The notes under the pieces are model-generated. The model made no database searches. It had not been told where the DNA came from and was given only the letters and a program-made list of their open reading frames with translations. Positions 27,486 through 36,217 of a stretch of 64,000 nt of DNA are shown here, piece after piece. Position numbers and translations under genes: made by a program. Origin of the DNA: Candidatus Protoclostridium gallicola (GTDB taxonomy: Bacteria; Bacillota; Clostridia; Christensenellales; Pumilibacteraceae). Numbering within the stretch: position 1 is the stretch's first letter; every line of letters starts with the position of its first letter. The stretch covers positions 1-64,000 of the forward strand of contig CAJFLE010000002.1 in assembly GCA_904387375.1 (NCBI GenBank), given 5' to 3'.

Positions 27486-27580
27486 AAAATGAAGTCCCGC
27501 CCGTACGCTTTCGCGATCGCGGCAGGACCTCTGAGGATGGATGATACGGCTGATTCATGCGTAAGTCTCAATCAACTTAC
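27486..27580 (-). ncRNA. Candidate structured small RNA or nadE 3' UTR
   Basis: On the minus strand a TATAAT at 27592-27587 (weak -35, TTTTCA, 16-nt spacer) would start transcription at about 27580. The RNA would open with a perfect GTAAGT/ACTTAC hairpin and end in a GC-rich stem (GTCCTGCC/GGCGGGAC, capped by a CGC-GAAA-GCG tetraloop hairpin) followed by ATTTTT. I do not recognise an Rfam family. Alternatively it is the trailing region of the nadE transcript, whose stop is 76 nt away. On the plus strand a weak CGCTT/AAGCG hairpin plus T7 lies at 27460-27482. Confidence 0.45.
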
Positions 27581-27655
27581 ACCCGCATTATAACCGGGCT
27601 TTCTTAAATGAAAATTAAGAAACGGCCTCCGCGGAAAATTTTTTGCGGAAAATTT

Positions 27656-29524
27656 TTACTCTATCACGTGCGCGTCGCTGGGCATGCGCCAGTCGCCGCG
27701 CGGCGAAAGGCTGACGCTTCCCACCTTGGCGCCGTCGGGCAGGCAGGAGCGTTTGAACGCCGACGAGAAGAAGCGGCGGAAGAATACGGACAGCCACTTG
27801 TCTATCGTTTCGGCGGAGTACTCCCCTTCGAACGCCGCGAGCGCGAGGCGGCGTATCTTGGCCTTGGACGAGCCCCAGCGTATAAGATGATAGAGGAAAA
27901 AGTCGTGCAGTTCGTACGGGCCGACGATCTCCTCGGTGTGCTGGACGACCTTGTCACCGCCCGTTGGCAGCAGCTCGGGGCTGACCGGAGTGTCGAGCAC
28001 GTCGAGCAGCACGTCGCGCAGACCGGGCAGGCGGGCGGCCTCGTAGGCGACGAGGTGGCGCACCAGCGTTTTGGGCACGGAGGCGTTGACTGCGTACGAG
28101 CTCATGTGGTCGCCGTTGTACGTGCACCAGCCGAGGGCGAGTTCGGACAGGTCGCCGGTGCCGACGACTATGCCGCCGGCCGCGTTGGCGATGTCGAACA
28201 GCACCTGCGTGCGCTCGCGCGCCTGCGCGTTCTCGAAAGTGACGTCCGTCGTCACGCCGTCGTGGCCGATGTCGGAAAGGTGCCTGCGCACGCTCTCCGT
28301 TATGTCCACGGTGCGGAAATCCACGCCCAGCAGTTCGCTCATTTTCCCGGCGTTGGACTTTGTGCGGCGCGTAGTGCCGAAGCAGGGCATCGTCACAGCG
28401 GTGACGGCCGTGCGCGGCAGCGACAGCGCGTCGGCGGCGCGTACCGCGACGAGCAGCGCGAGCGTGCTGTCCAGTCCCCCGCTGACGCCCACGACGAGGC
28501 GCTTTATCCCGCAGTTGGCCATGCGGCCTTTCAGTCCCGCCGTCTGAATGCGGAGGATATCCTCCGCGCGCCTGTCCAGCTCACTCCGGACGGCGGGTAC
28601 GAATGGGTTGCGGTCGGGTTTCCTCGTCAGCGCCGTTTCGACAGGGTCGAGCGCGAACCCGACGACGGAATATCCGTCCGACTTCGGCTCAAAACTCGTC
28701 ATGCGGCGGCGGTCGTGCGCCAGATGCTTTATGTCTATGTCGGCGACTACGAGTTCGTCGCCGAACAGTTCGCCCTCTCCCAGCACGACGCCGTTCTCGG
28801 CAATGAGGTTGTGCCCGGCGTATACCGTGTCCGTCGTGGATTCGCCCGCGCCGGCGTCGGCGTACGCATACGCGCAGCACAGTTTTGCCGACTGCATGGC
28901 GACGAGGGAGCGGCGGTAGTCAGCCTTGGCTATCGTTTCGTTTGACGCCGACGTGTTGCACACGAGCAGCGCGCCCGCGAGCGCGTGGCCGACGGAGGGG
29001 CTGTCGGGCACCCAGAGGTCCTCGCATACCTCCGCCGCGACGGCGAGATCGCCGCCCTCCTGGCGGAACAGCAGCTTCGCGCCTATGGGACAGTGCAGGT
29101 CCTCGTCGAAGGCGTTGCCGCCCTTCCAGGCCGAGAACATGCGCCCTTCGTAGAATTCCGAATAGTTGGGAATGTGCGACTTGGGCACGATGCCGATCAC
29201 CCTGCCGTGCGACAGGAAAAACGCCGCGCTGTACAGCTTGCCGCCGTACATCGCCGGAGCGCCGAGCACGACGAGCATGTTTCTGCCCGCCGTCGCGTCC
29301 GCGATTCTGTCCACCGCCTCGCGCGAGCCGGTTATGAGGCTGTCGAGCAGGAACAGGTCGCCCGCCGTATAGCCCGTCGTGCACAGCTCGGGCAGCACGA
29401 GCACTTTCGCGCCCGCGTCCGCCGCGCGGTCTATGACCCGCATGATTTCTTCCGCGTTCGCCGCCGGGTCGCCCAGATGAATTTTCGGGGTGCCGACGGC
29501 TATTTTGTAAATTCCGTCTTTCAT
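27656..29524 (-). CDS. nadE: Glutamine-dependent NAD+ synthetase
   Basis: 622 aa in two domains. The N-terminal nitrilase-fold glutaminase (about 1-270) holds the catalytic Glu (LVLPELCTTGYT) and Cys (AAEVCEDLWVPD). The C-terminal ATP-dependent synthetase (about 330-622) holds the P-loop VVGVSGGLDSTLAL near residue 345. Ammonia from glutamine amidates deamido-NAD+ in the last step of NAD synthesis. It is the third gene of the operon, 16 nt after recF. Confidence 0.95.
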   Translation of the reverse strand: MKDGIYKIAVGTPKIHLGDPAANAEEIMRVIDRAADAGAKVLVLPELCTTGYTAGDLFLLDSLITGSREAVDRIADATAGRNMLVVLGAPAMYGGKLYSAAFFLSHGRVIGIVPKSHIPNYSEFYEGRMFSAWKGGNAFDEDLHCPIGAKLLFRQEGGDLAVAAEVCEDLWVPDSPSVGHALAGALLVCNTSASNETIAKADYRRSLVAMQSAKLCCAYAYADAGAGESTTDTVYAGHNLIAENGVVLGEGELFGDELVVADIDIKHLAHDRRRMTSFEPKSDGYSVVGFALDPVETALTRKPDRNPFVPAVRSELDRRAEDILRIQTAGLKGRMANCGIKRLVVGVSGGLDSTLALLVAVRAADALSLPRTAVTAVTMPCFGTTRRTKSNAGKMSELLGVDFRTVDITESVRRHLSDIGHDGVTTDVTFENAQARERTQVLFDIANAAGGIVVGTGDLSELALGWCTYNGDHMSSYAVNASVPKTLVRHLVAYEAARLPGLRDVLLDVLDTPVSPELLPTGGDKVVQHTEEIVGPYELHDFFLYHLIRWGSSKAKIRRLALAAFEGEYSAETIDKWLSVFFRRFFSSAFKRSCLPDGAKVGSVSLSPRGDWRMPSDAHVIE

Positions 29525-29540
29525 ATTCTTATGTATTTCC

Positions 29541-30629
29541 TTATGCGCCGTCCGCTTCGGTCACGGTGCCGGCGGACACTCTGAATTCCTTCGCCTCTCC
29601 CAGCCGTTCGCGCACCTCGGGCGAAAGCGAAGTGCACGTGATTATCGTCTGATACGCTTTTATGTGCGACAGCAGTTTGGACTGGCGGTATTCGTCCAGC
29701 TCGCTGAGCACGTCGTCGAGCAGCAGCACGGGATACTCGCCGCTCTCCGCTTTGAGCAGCTCCATTTCCGCGAGTTTGAGCGACAGCGCCGCGCTGCGCT
29801 GCTGCCCCTGCGAACCGTACGCGCGCAGGTCGACGTCGCCCACGGATATGCCGAGGTCGTCGCGCTGCGGGCCGACGTGAGTCAGCATGAACATGCGGTC
29901 GCGCTGCCTGCTCTTGTGCAGCGCCGCGAGCAGCGCCGCCTCTATTTCGTCTATGCTGCCGCCCTCCGGCCCCTCGTATGACAGCGACAGTTTCTCGCTG
30001 CCCGTGATGTCGAGGTGCACCGCTTCGGCGAGCGGCGCCAGCCTTTCGATGAAACCGCGGCGCGTCTTTACGACGCGCGCGCCCTCGCGGGCGAGCTGCA
30101 TGTCCCACACGTCTATCGCGTCGTCCGCGGGCGAGGATTTGAGCAGTTTGTTGCGCTGCGCGAGAATTTTGTTATACCGCGTCAGCGCGTAGAAGTACGC
30201 TTTGGACAGCTGGCACAGCGCGATGTCGATGAACCGCCTGCGCTCGCCGGGGCCGTCCTTGACTATGCGCAGTTCGTCGGGCGAAAACAGCACGGTTTTG
30301 AGCACGCCCATGAGCTCGCCTATGCGCGAGAGGGGCAGACCGTTGACCGCGACGCGCTTTTCCTTGTCCAGCTTTATCGTCACCTCGTCCCGTCCTATGT
30401 CCTTGCGCACGGAAACGCGGACGAGCGCTTCCTTTTCGCCCCACTTTATGAGTTCCTGCCAGCGCGGGGTGCGCGCGCTCCTGCCCACCGAGGCGAGGTA
30501 TACGCTTTCGAGCAGGTTGGTCTTGCCCTGCGCGTTGTTGCCCACGAACAGGTTAACGCCCCCGCCGGGATATATCTCGGCGGAAGCGTAGTTCCTGTAA
30601 TTGGCTATCGTCAGTTTTTCTATATGCAT
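29541..30629 (-). CDS. recF: DNA replication and repair protein RecF
   Basis: 362-aa SMC-like ATPase that loads RecA at gaps with RecO and RecR. Walker A FVGNNAQGKTNLLES, signature AYGSQGQQRSAALSLKLAE and Walker B PVLLLDDVLSELD are intact. The start MHIEKLTIANYRNY at 30629 follows a GAGGCGG site; the earlier Met at 30662 lies within the upstream gene. It is not next to dnaN or gyrB here; it is 7 nt after the 1000-aa protein gene and before nadE. Confidence 0.95.
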   Translation of the reverse strand: MHIEKLTIANYRNYASAEIYPGGGVNLFVGNNAQGKTNLLESVYLASVGRSARTPRWQELIKWGEKEALVRVSVRKDIGRDEVTIKLDKEKRVAVNGLPLSRIGELMGVLKTVLFSPDELRIVKDGPGERRRFIDIALCQLSKAYFYALTRYNKILAQRNKLLKSSPADDAIDVWDMQLAREGARVVKTRRGFIERLAPLAEAVHLDITGSEKLSLSYEGPEGGSIDEIEAALLAALHKSRQRDRMFMLTHVGPQRDDLGISVGDVDLRAYGSQGQQRSAALSLKLAEMELLKAESGEYPVLLLDDVLSELDEYRQSKLLSHIKAYQTIITCTSLSPEVRERLGEAKEFRVSAGTVTEADGA

Positions 30630-30636
30630 AGCCGCC

Positions 30637-33600
30637 TCATGCCGCGTCGGCGTCAGGCGCAAGCGCCGCCATATAGCCGTCCAGCGTCGGGAAGGTTATC
30701 GCGCCGTCGGCGAACGTATACGTCAGTTTTGCGTTATCGAACATCTCGAACACGTCGTACGTCGCAGCGCCCACGTCCTCGGCGACTGCATCGAGATCGA
30801 AGCCGGACACGCCGAATCTGGCGAGTATGCGCATGACCGCGTCGTAATCCGCGCCGCCCTCGCCCTCGCCGTTAAGCTCGATGCCGGTGACGTAATACGT
30901 CCTGCCGTCCGTGCCGGCCGCGGGGCTGCCGACGTCGACGGTCAGCCGCGCGTAGATATACTCGCAGTCGAACACCGACGCGTACCGTTCTTCGAGCAGC
31001 CCGCCCGTCGCCAGCCTGATGTCGAGCGCTATGGTATCGTCCGCGGTTATGTTCGCGTCTATCAGTTCGGCGTATTCGCGGGCGGAGGCGAAGTCACCGT
31101 CCGCTATCTTCTCGACGAGCACGGCGAGCAGATCCTTTTCGGTCAGCTCCACGGGGACGTCGTGGGTTTCGCCGGCATCATATCCGCCGAATGTCTCGGT
31201 CACCGTCGTGCCGTCGGCGCGGGTATATGTGTATGTCGTCGGCTCCGTGCGGAACAGATACGACGAAGAACCGTCGGTCAGGTTGTCGAATACGGAATCA
31301 AAGGTGCCGAGCTGCGGGGCGACGTAATAGTGTTCCTGCACGGACATAAGGAAGTCGACGTAGTCGGCGGACGCGGCGTTATCCTCGCCGGTATACTCGT
31401 AATTGACGAGATAGTCCGTCGCGCTTTTGAGCTCTTCGCCGCTCACCGCGCCGTCGCCTTCGCTGAGGCCGAGCATATCCGCGGCAAGCGTGAACACCTC
31501 GGGCAGTTCGGCATAGCCTTCCGCGCCTTCGGTGGCTGCGAACGAGAAGCCGGGCAGCGTCTCCGCCATGTTATCCGACACCGAAGCCATGCCCGACGCC
31601 ATGTCGGCAAGCAGCGAGTCCATATCCAGGTCGGGCACGACGCGTTCCAGCGCGGCGAGCAGATAGTCCGTCGTCAGTCCGTTAAACGACGTGCCGGCCG
31701 CGTTTATGTCGTTGAAGCAGGTCAGTTCCGCCGCCGCTCTGTCCTCTTCCGCCAGCCCCGGCGTCATATCCGCGGTGACGGCGAGCGTCAGCCGCTGCGG
31801 GAGAATGCCGGAGAGATAGTCCGCCGAGCCGCCCAGCATGGGGGTCAAATCGATCGTGAACGTCACGGTCACGAGGTCGTGGGTCACGTCCCCCGCCGTC
31901 GTTTTTTCTATGCGGAGCGCGCGCGGCGTGATGTCGCAGCCCGCGAGACCCTCGCCTATGAACTGCGGCATGAGCTCGGTCAGGATGGCGCCGAGCATGC
32001 GGTCGGTTATGCGCAGCGGTTCGGTTTCGTCCGCAGCCGCCGCCTCCGCAAGCTTCGTCCCGTCTATGAGATCGGTCAGTTCGGCTGACGAGGCGCCGCC
32101 GTCCGCGGTAATACCGAACAGCGCGACCACGTCATCGAAGGTGTAATCGCCGAGGTCGAGGCAATAGACCTCTTCCAGCTCGGCCATGAACATGTCTTTG
32201 TATACGCTTTCCAGCCCGTCCGTCGTCGCGCCCGATTCGGTGTACGGCTCGCCGCCGTACGCCGCGCACAGTTTCTCATAGTCCTCGAGCGTCACCACGT
32301 CGGAGAGAGAGGAGAAGCCGCACTCTTCGAGCGCCGCCGCCAGCTTTGCGTCGGACGGATTGTAATAATAGTCGGAACGGTACAGGAAATCGACGTCCGA
32401 ATATGCCGCGGGGTCGGAGCATATCAGCGCCTGCATGAGCACGATGATGTCGCTTGCCGTCGCGCTGCCGCCCGTCTGCGCGTTCATCGCGCCGGCGAGC
32501 ATGCCGTACATGTCTATGGGCAGCGAAGTGCCCGACGCCGACGACGTTACGCCGCCGAGGTCGATCGCGTCTGCGAGCGAGAACCCGCCGTCGTCCGACT
32601 TGCAGATATAACCCAGCACGCCCGAAGCCGCGTCGTCCACGGCCTGCCTGACGTCGGTATTCGAGAAACTCTCGATGATGATGAACAGTCTGTCCATTTT
32701 CGTGACCTGACCGTCGCCGTCGGTGTCGTACTTGCTCAGTATCTCCTCGCGAGCGGTTACGCCGCACGTTTCCTGCGACAGCGCGTTGAGTTCCAGATCC
32801 ATGCCGGCGGACGCGTCGGACAGATCGACGGTCGCGCTGACGAACGTTTCGTCGGGCAGCAGGAACTTGAACAGCCAGCCCAACGATTTGACCATGCCCG
32901 CGTCGTCGGGAAGATTGGGCAGCACGGTGTCTATCGTCTTGTTTATGTCCAGCGACATCGTCAGTTTCATCGTCACGCTGTCGGAATCGGGAACGTCGGT
33001 TACTATTATCTGTTCGAGCGTCGCAAGGTCGCCCAAAGACGCGTCGCCCAGCATATCCGAATATGAGTCGGGCAGCATTGAATCGATGTACCCGGAGCCG
33101 AAAATGAGATCGTCGAGGAAGGCGGCGAACTGCCTGTCGGTCACCGTCGCGGTCACGGACGAGCCGTCCTTCCAGCCGGTGAACGCCGCCAGCTTTTCGG
33201 TATCGAAATTATCGCTGCTCAGCATGTCGAGAAGCGACGCGGTTACATCGCCGCCGCCCGTCGCCTCGCCGAGCAGATCGCGGATGTACTCCGAATCCAG
33301 CACCGCTTCGTCGCCCGTCTTGAAAAACAACGTGCCGTTGGCGGCGTCGTAGAATCCCGCCACGTCCTCGTCGCCGTACGAGTTGGTCACGATCTCGTCG
33401 CGATCATAGTTGCCTATGTCGCCTATCGCGCCGAACACGTCGAACAGCGATACGCCGACCTGGCTCTTCATCACCGCGTCGCTTATGAACAGGCCGCCCA
33501 CGATGAGCACCGCCAGCACGCCGACGGTTATGCCCAGCGTGATGAGCAGTTTTTTCAGGCAGCCGCCTTTTTTCCGGCGTTTGAGCGGCTTCGCCTGCTC

Positions 33601-33639
33601 TTCCGCCCCGGTATCTATCGGTTTTCGTTCCTTTGACAT
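30637..33639 (-). CDS. Large membrane-anchored extracytoplasmic protein, 1000 aa
   Basis: Starts MSKERKPIDTGAEEQAKPLK at 33639 with a GGAGAAA site; the earlier Met at 33696 would overlap the leader. A basic cytoplasmic segment (RRKKGGCLKK) precedes one membrane span at about 31-53, leaving about 945 residues outside. That part is acidic and rich in Asp, Ser and Thr, with repeated ADYL, DLLA and alpha-helical segments. Near residues 301-312 DTDGDGQVTKMD matches an EF-hand or dockerin calcium loop. I do not recognise the family. It is first in an operon with recF and nadE. Confidence 0.7.
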   Translation of the reverse strand: MSKERKPIDTGAEEQAKPLKRRKKGGCLKKLLITLGITVGVLAVLIVGGLFISDAVMKSQVGVSLFDVFGAIGDIGNYDRDEIVTNSYGDEDVAGFYDAANGTLFFKTGDEAVLDSEYIRDLLGEATGGGDVTASLLDMLSSDNFDTEKLAAFTGWKDGSSVTATVTDRQFAAFLDDLIFGSGYIDSMLPDSYSDMLGDASLGDLATLEQIIVTDVPDSDSVTMKLTMSLDINKTIDTVLPNLPDDAGMVKSLGWLFKFLLPDETFVSATVDLSDASAGMDLELNALSQETCGVTAREEILSKYDTDGDGQVTKMDRLFIIIESFSNTDVRQAVDDAASGVLGYICKSDDGGFSLADAIDLGGVTSSASGTSLPIDMYGMLAGAMNAQTGGSATASDIIVLMQALICSDPAAYSDVDFLYRSDYYYNPSDAKLAAALEECGFSSLSDVVTLEDYEKLCAAYGGEPYTESGATTDGLESVYKDMFMAELEEVYCLDLGDYTFDDVVALFGITADGGASSAELTDLIDGTKLAEAAAADETEPLRITDRMLGAILTELMPQFIGEGLAGCDITPRALRIEKTTAGDVTHDLVTVTFTIDLTPMLGGSADYLSGILPQRLTLAVTADMTPGLAEEDRAAAELTCFNDINAAGTSFNGLTTDYLLAALERVVPDLDMDSLLADMASGMASVSDNMAETLPGFSFAATEGAEGYAELPEVFTLAADMLGLSEGDGAVSGEELKSATDYLVNYEYTGEDNAASADYVDFLMSVQEHYYVAPQLGTFDSVFDNLTDGSSSYLFRTEPTTYTYTRADGTTVTETFGGYDAGETHDVPVELTEKDLLAVLVEKIADGDFASAREYAELIDANITADDTIALDIRLATGGLLEERYASVFDCEYIYARLTVDVGSPAAGTDGRTYYVTGIELNGEGEGGADYDAVMRILARFGVSGFDLDAVAEDVGAATYDVFEMFDNAKLTYTFADGAITFPTLDGYMAALAPDADAA

Positions 33640-33762
33640 ATATTTTCTCCGTAGCCGTGTTTTCCGTATATATTTTACTATTTCCCGCCGCGGCAAGTCA
33701 ATACTATTTTGAGCTTTTGGCGGATTTCTAACATAAATTTAATTTATACCGGCGGATATGAC

Positions 33763-33798
33763 AAGACCCCGCGGAAGTTCGCTTCCGTTCGGGGTCTT
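33763..33798 (-). other. Strong hairpin in the leader of the 1000-aa gene
   Basis: AAGACCCCG pairs with CGGGGTCTT around an inner GGAAG/CTTCC stem with a 4-nt loop. It lies between the minus-strand promoter and the start at 33639. Neither strand has a T run after it, so it is not a standard terminator; it could be a leader element or processing site. Confidence 0.5.
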
Positions 33799-33856
33799 GA
33801 CGGGGTGGGTGGTGACCGTATCGGTTTTATACACTTAGCGTATAAATTTTTTTATT

Positions 33857-33885
33857 ATTATACTCTTTCTGTATAATAAAGTCAA
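33857..33885 (-). promoter_or_regulatory. Promoter of the 1000-aa protein-recF-nadE operon
   Basis: TTGACT (33885-33880), 17 nt, TATAAT (33862-33857) on the minus strand, giving a leader of about 210 nt. It overlaps a TATAAT (33872-33877) on the plus strand that may serve the divergent XRE gene, so the XRE protein could control both. Confidence 0.75.
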
Positions 33886-33914
33886 GAGATTTGCAAAATA
33901 CGGGGTGGAGAACG

Positions 33915-34127
33915 ATGATAAAAGACGAAATGGGAAAAAGGCTGCGCGAACTGCGGCTGCAATGCAAAATGACCCAGCAGCAGGTCGCCGACAAGATGGG
34001 CGTCGCCCAGCCCGTTTATCAGAGGTTCGAAAAGGGCGTGTATGAGTGCAGTTACGAGCAGCTTTGCCGCCTGTGCGAGATTTTCGACGTATCCGCCGAC
34101 TATCTCCTCGGCCGCAGCGAGTATTGA
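33915..34127 (+). CDS. XRE-family HTH regulator, 70 aa
   Basis: A single helix-turn-helix domain spanning residues 6-66: LRELRLQCKMTQQQVADKMG, then VAQPVYQRFEKG as the recognition helix region and the end SADYLLGRSEY. It has no other domain. The start at 33915 follows a GGGGTGGAG site; an upstream in-frame Met at 33891 lies before that site. It is divergent from the recF operon and convergent with the immunity-like gene at the left end of the toxin array. Proteins of this type usually repress their own promoter. Confidence 0.85.
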   Translation: MIKDEMGKRLRELRLQCKMTQQQVADKMGVAQPVYQRFEKGVYECSYEQLCRLCEIFDVSADYLLGRSEY

Positions 34128-34149
34128 AATGAATTAAAGAATATCAAGC

Positions 34150-34179
34150 AGACAGCCGCAGTAAAAGCTGCGGCTGTCT
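34150..34179. terminator. Bidirectional terminator at the left border of the toxin array
   Basis: A perfect 12-bp stem (AGACAGCCGCAG and complement, 6-nt loop) lies between the convergent XRE gene and immunity-like gene. A near relative of this hairpin (CAGCCGCAGC stem) ends the immunity gene at 39658, suggesting shared origin. Confidence 0.65.
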
Positions 34180-34194
34180 CACAAACACGGTTTA

Positions 34195-34803
34195 TTATGC
34201 GGTTTCGCGCTCGAATAGTCGTTGCTTCTTTTCGTCAACGATTCCGTCTATTATAATGCTTCCGAATGCCTCTGTTAAATCTTTTTCCGAGCATTCGGCG
34301 CCGAATACCGTTCTTAGCTCAGCATCGGATAAATCGTATCGTAGCTTGATTATTATATCCGAAACAATAACCTTCTTTTCGAGCAATATATTATTCTCCG
34401 CCGACGGATCGCAATGTTGTTCGGCAAGCGCGTCATAGCCGTGGTATCTGCTGTCAAAAATCACAAAGTGAGTTTTACAATTCAAACATTCGATTTCTAC
34501 CACTTCGATATCGCCCATCGTTCCAAAATCTTCGGCAAAATGTTTTCCTACATGTATACCGAAAAATGTCTTTCCGTAGAAATACCGTTTCCCGCTCTTT
34601 TTATCGATCGCAGAATGGACGGAAAAAACAGGCACTTTCAATGAGTCATAATAATCATCTGCAAGTTTGCCGTTATGATGGGTTTTACTTTTAGTAAGCA
34701 TGAAACATGTATTACCGCAGCAACATTTAATACCGAATATGGCTTTATGAATATTTTTAACTATTGGATTGGCAAACTTTGTCAAGTGTGTCGGTATTGG
34801 CAT
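34195..34803 (-). CDS. Immunity-like protein of toxin-less module 4, 202 aa
   Basis: Unknown family. Starts MPIPTHLTKFANPIVKNIHK at 34803 after a GGAGGG site; the upstream Met at 34830 is ignored. A CCCGN/C cysteine cluster near residue 30 and CLNC near residue 108 may bind zinc. There is no signal peptide, so it is probably cytosolic. About 45 nt upstream of its start ends a copy of the rhs junction containing TTGACA-N17-GATAAT; no toxin coding sequence remains. It is called immunity-like from position only. Confidence 0.6.
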   Translation of the reverse strand: MPIPTHLTKFANPIVKNIHKAIFGIKCCCGNTCFMLTKSKTHHNGKLADDYYDSLKVPVFSVHSAIDKKSGKRYFYGKTFFGIHVGKHFAEDFGTMGDIEVVEIECLNCKTHFVIFDSRYHGYDALAEQHCDPSAENNILLEKKVIVSDIIIKLRYDLSDAELRTVFGAECSEKDLTEAFGSIIIDGIVDEKKQRLFERETA

Positions 34804-34862
34804 AAATCCCTCCATAATTAAAACAACCATTTACTAATCAGCAACGAGCGTGTTTCAAATAT

Positions 34863-34895
34863 ATTATCGCACAGAATCCTGTTCCTGTCAAGATA
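34863..34895 (-). promoter_or_regulatory. Rhs junction copy 4 with embedded promoter
   Basis: A truncated copy of the rhs junction: TATCTTGACA starts at 34895, with TTGACA (34891-34886), 17 nt and GATAAT (34868-34863). Homology to rhs stops about 10 codons in. It then leads directly to the immunity-like gene at 34803. Confidence 0.75.
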
Positions 34896-34960
34896 CAGTT
34901 TTCGTATTATCGGCAAAAGAGATTCCGCTGAGCAATGAGCCTCGTGTCCACGTGTACTCT

Positions 34961-34993
34961 ACACAAAAAGCGTCCATAGGACGCTTTTTGTGT
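34961..34993 (-). terminator. Terminator after the immunity-like gene at 35017
   Basis: A perfect 15-bp stem, ACACAAAAAGCGTCC and complement, with a 3-nt loop, 23 nt downstream of the gene on the minus strand. It separates module 3 from junction copy 4. Confidence 0.75.
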
Positions 34994-35016
34994 ACATAAA
35001 TTTATCATATGAGTTT

Positions 35017-35478
35017 TTAATACTCCATTTTAACAGTAGCTATTTCACCATGATAATGTTTTTTTATCTCCTTCAAGATTCTGTTGCCGTAACTCACAGA
35101 CATTGCGTTCCTTGTCACCCGCTTTTCCGAGACGGACAATTTCTCTCTATAAAGACAGATAATCCTATACTGAACAAACAATACTTTGATATACGTTATG
35201 TCTACTTCTACTATCTCTTTCCACGAGAATCTCCTTTTTCCATAACGTATCGAACTTATTGTTATATTCTCATTATCGATAGTAACCAACGAAAAATATA
35301 CAACCCATATGACGATATATATGACAACCAAAATCCATATAAGGAATATAAACAATATTTTATCATTCAAAAGCGAATATACGGTTATTGCCACCGCAAT
35401 CCCAATCAAAAGGACGAATATACACGCTAAAAATATATTGTTCTTTTTCATTCCCAAAAAATGCTTTTTCATTGTCAT
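35017..35478 (-). CDS. Two-span membrane protein, immunity-like, 153 aa
   Basis: Two hydrophobic segments (about 14-35 and 41-63) followed by a soluble beta-rich domain (about 65-130) ending in a helix, the layout of bacterial PH-like/YcxB-type proteins. It has the same plan as the two near-identical 150-aa proteins at 36809 and 37951 (shared MKK start, Gly-Lys-x-x-x-x-Trp block, Arg-Leu-Ile-Cys-like strand) but is diverged. It follows the 171-aa gene by 41 nt in module 3. Confidence 0.6.
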   Translation of the reverse strand: MTMKKHFLGMKKNNIFLACIFVLLIGIAVAITVYSLLNDKILFIFLIWILVVIYIVIWVVYFSLVTIDNENITISSIRYGKRRFSWKEIVEVDITYIKVLFVQYRIICLYREKLSVSEKRVTRNAMSVSYGNRILKEIKKHYHGEIATVKMEY

Positions 35479-35519
35479 ATCATTATTTTGCGGGGTTTGT
35501 TCGTTTTGCCGAATAGTTA

Positions 35520-36035
35520 TTATTCATCGCAAATTTTTTCCAAATCACTTTTTGCAATTTTCATGCCATCCGCAAAGGATGAATCGCAAAAAATATTGAC
35601 TCTATTATTCTTATATGGCTCAAAATCAAGGCAGAATTTGTTGCATATTCTCTCCGAATCACTTTTCCTGTGCAGAATAAATGCCGGGAATTCACTTTCT
35701 TCTGCCACATACCGCTCCCAGTCACGTTCTCGGCTCCAAATCATTACCTCATCCAAGTCTTTACCGAGAATAGAAAACAATAAACTTATGTTCCCGGAGT
35801 TCAAGCCGAAAGCCATATCGAATATCCCTTTTCTTGCACGTATGATATGAGACTTATCAGTAATATTTTTGCAATGATCAATAACCGCATAATTCGAAAG
35901 CAAACCATATACGGATACATATATATCTTCAAGGCAAAATAATCGTAGTACTTTTTCCATAATGTTTGCTTTGAACAGATCAAAATAGAATTCAAAAGAA
36001 TTTATTTTATCATTTAATACTTGTTTTATTTTCAT
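35520..36035 (-). CDS. Immunity-like protein of module 3, 171 aa
   Basis: Unknown family; starts MKIKQVLNDKINSFEFYFDL at 36035 behind a strong GGGAGGG site. It is cytosolic in appearance and acidic, with an alpha/beta pattern. The upstream start at 36215 is rejected because it reads through the rhs junction in another frame. Its start overlaps the end of the toxin-less junction peptide frame, so it takes the place where a toxin domain would be. Role inferred from position. Confidence 0.6.
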   Translation of the reverse strand: MKIKQVLNDKINSFEFYFDLFKANIMEKVLRLFCLEDIYVSVYGLLSNYAVIDHCKNITDKSHIIRARKGIFDMAFGLNSGNISLLFSILGKDLDEVMIWSRERDWERYVAEESEFPAFILHRKSDSERICNKFCLDFEPYKNNRVNIFCDSSFADGMKIAKSDLEKICDE

Positions 36036-36152
36036 TAAATCCCTCCCCACCCTGTGCAGACGCGGGATCCTTTGCCATATCGACCGGCACGCTTTCCATA
36101 TACGGTATAAGTTCAAATATATTATCGCACAGAATCCCGTTCCTGTCAAGAT
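36010..36152 (-). pseudogene. Toxin-less rhs tip remnant with junction copy 3
   Basis: Encodes YLDRNGILCDNIFELIPYM and MAKDPASAQGGEGF, homologous to the pretoxin segment of rhs, then stops after some 15 more residues with no toxin domain. It carries TTGACA (36149-36144), 17 nt, GATAAT (36126-36121). It is best read as a decayed or deleted orphan tip whose promoter now serves the immunity-like gene. Confidence 0.7.
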
Positions 36153-36172
36153 ACAATTTTGCTGTACACGAT

Positions 36173-36214
36173 AAAAAAATGTCACGGATGCGGAAATCAA
36201 CCGCATCCGTGACA
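36173..36214 (-). terminator. Terminator after the 195-aa gene
   Basis: A perfect 14-bp stem (TGTCACGGATGCGG and complement, 7-nt loop) followed on the minus strand by seven T. It closes the module upstream of junction copy 3. Confidence 0.9.
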
Positions 36215-36217
36215 CAA

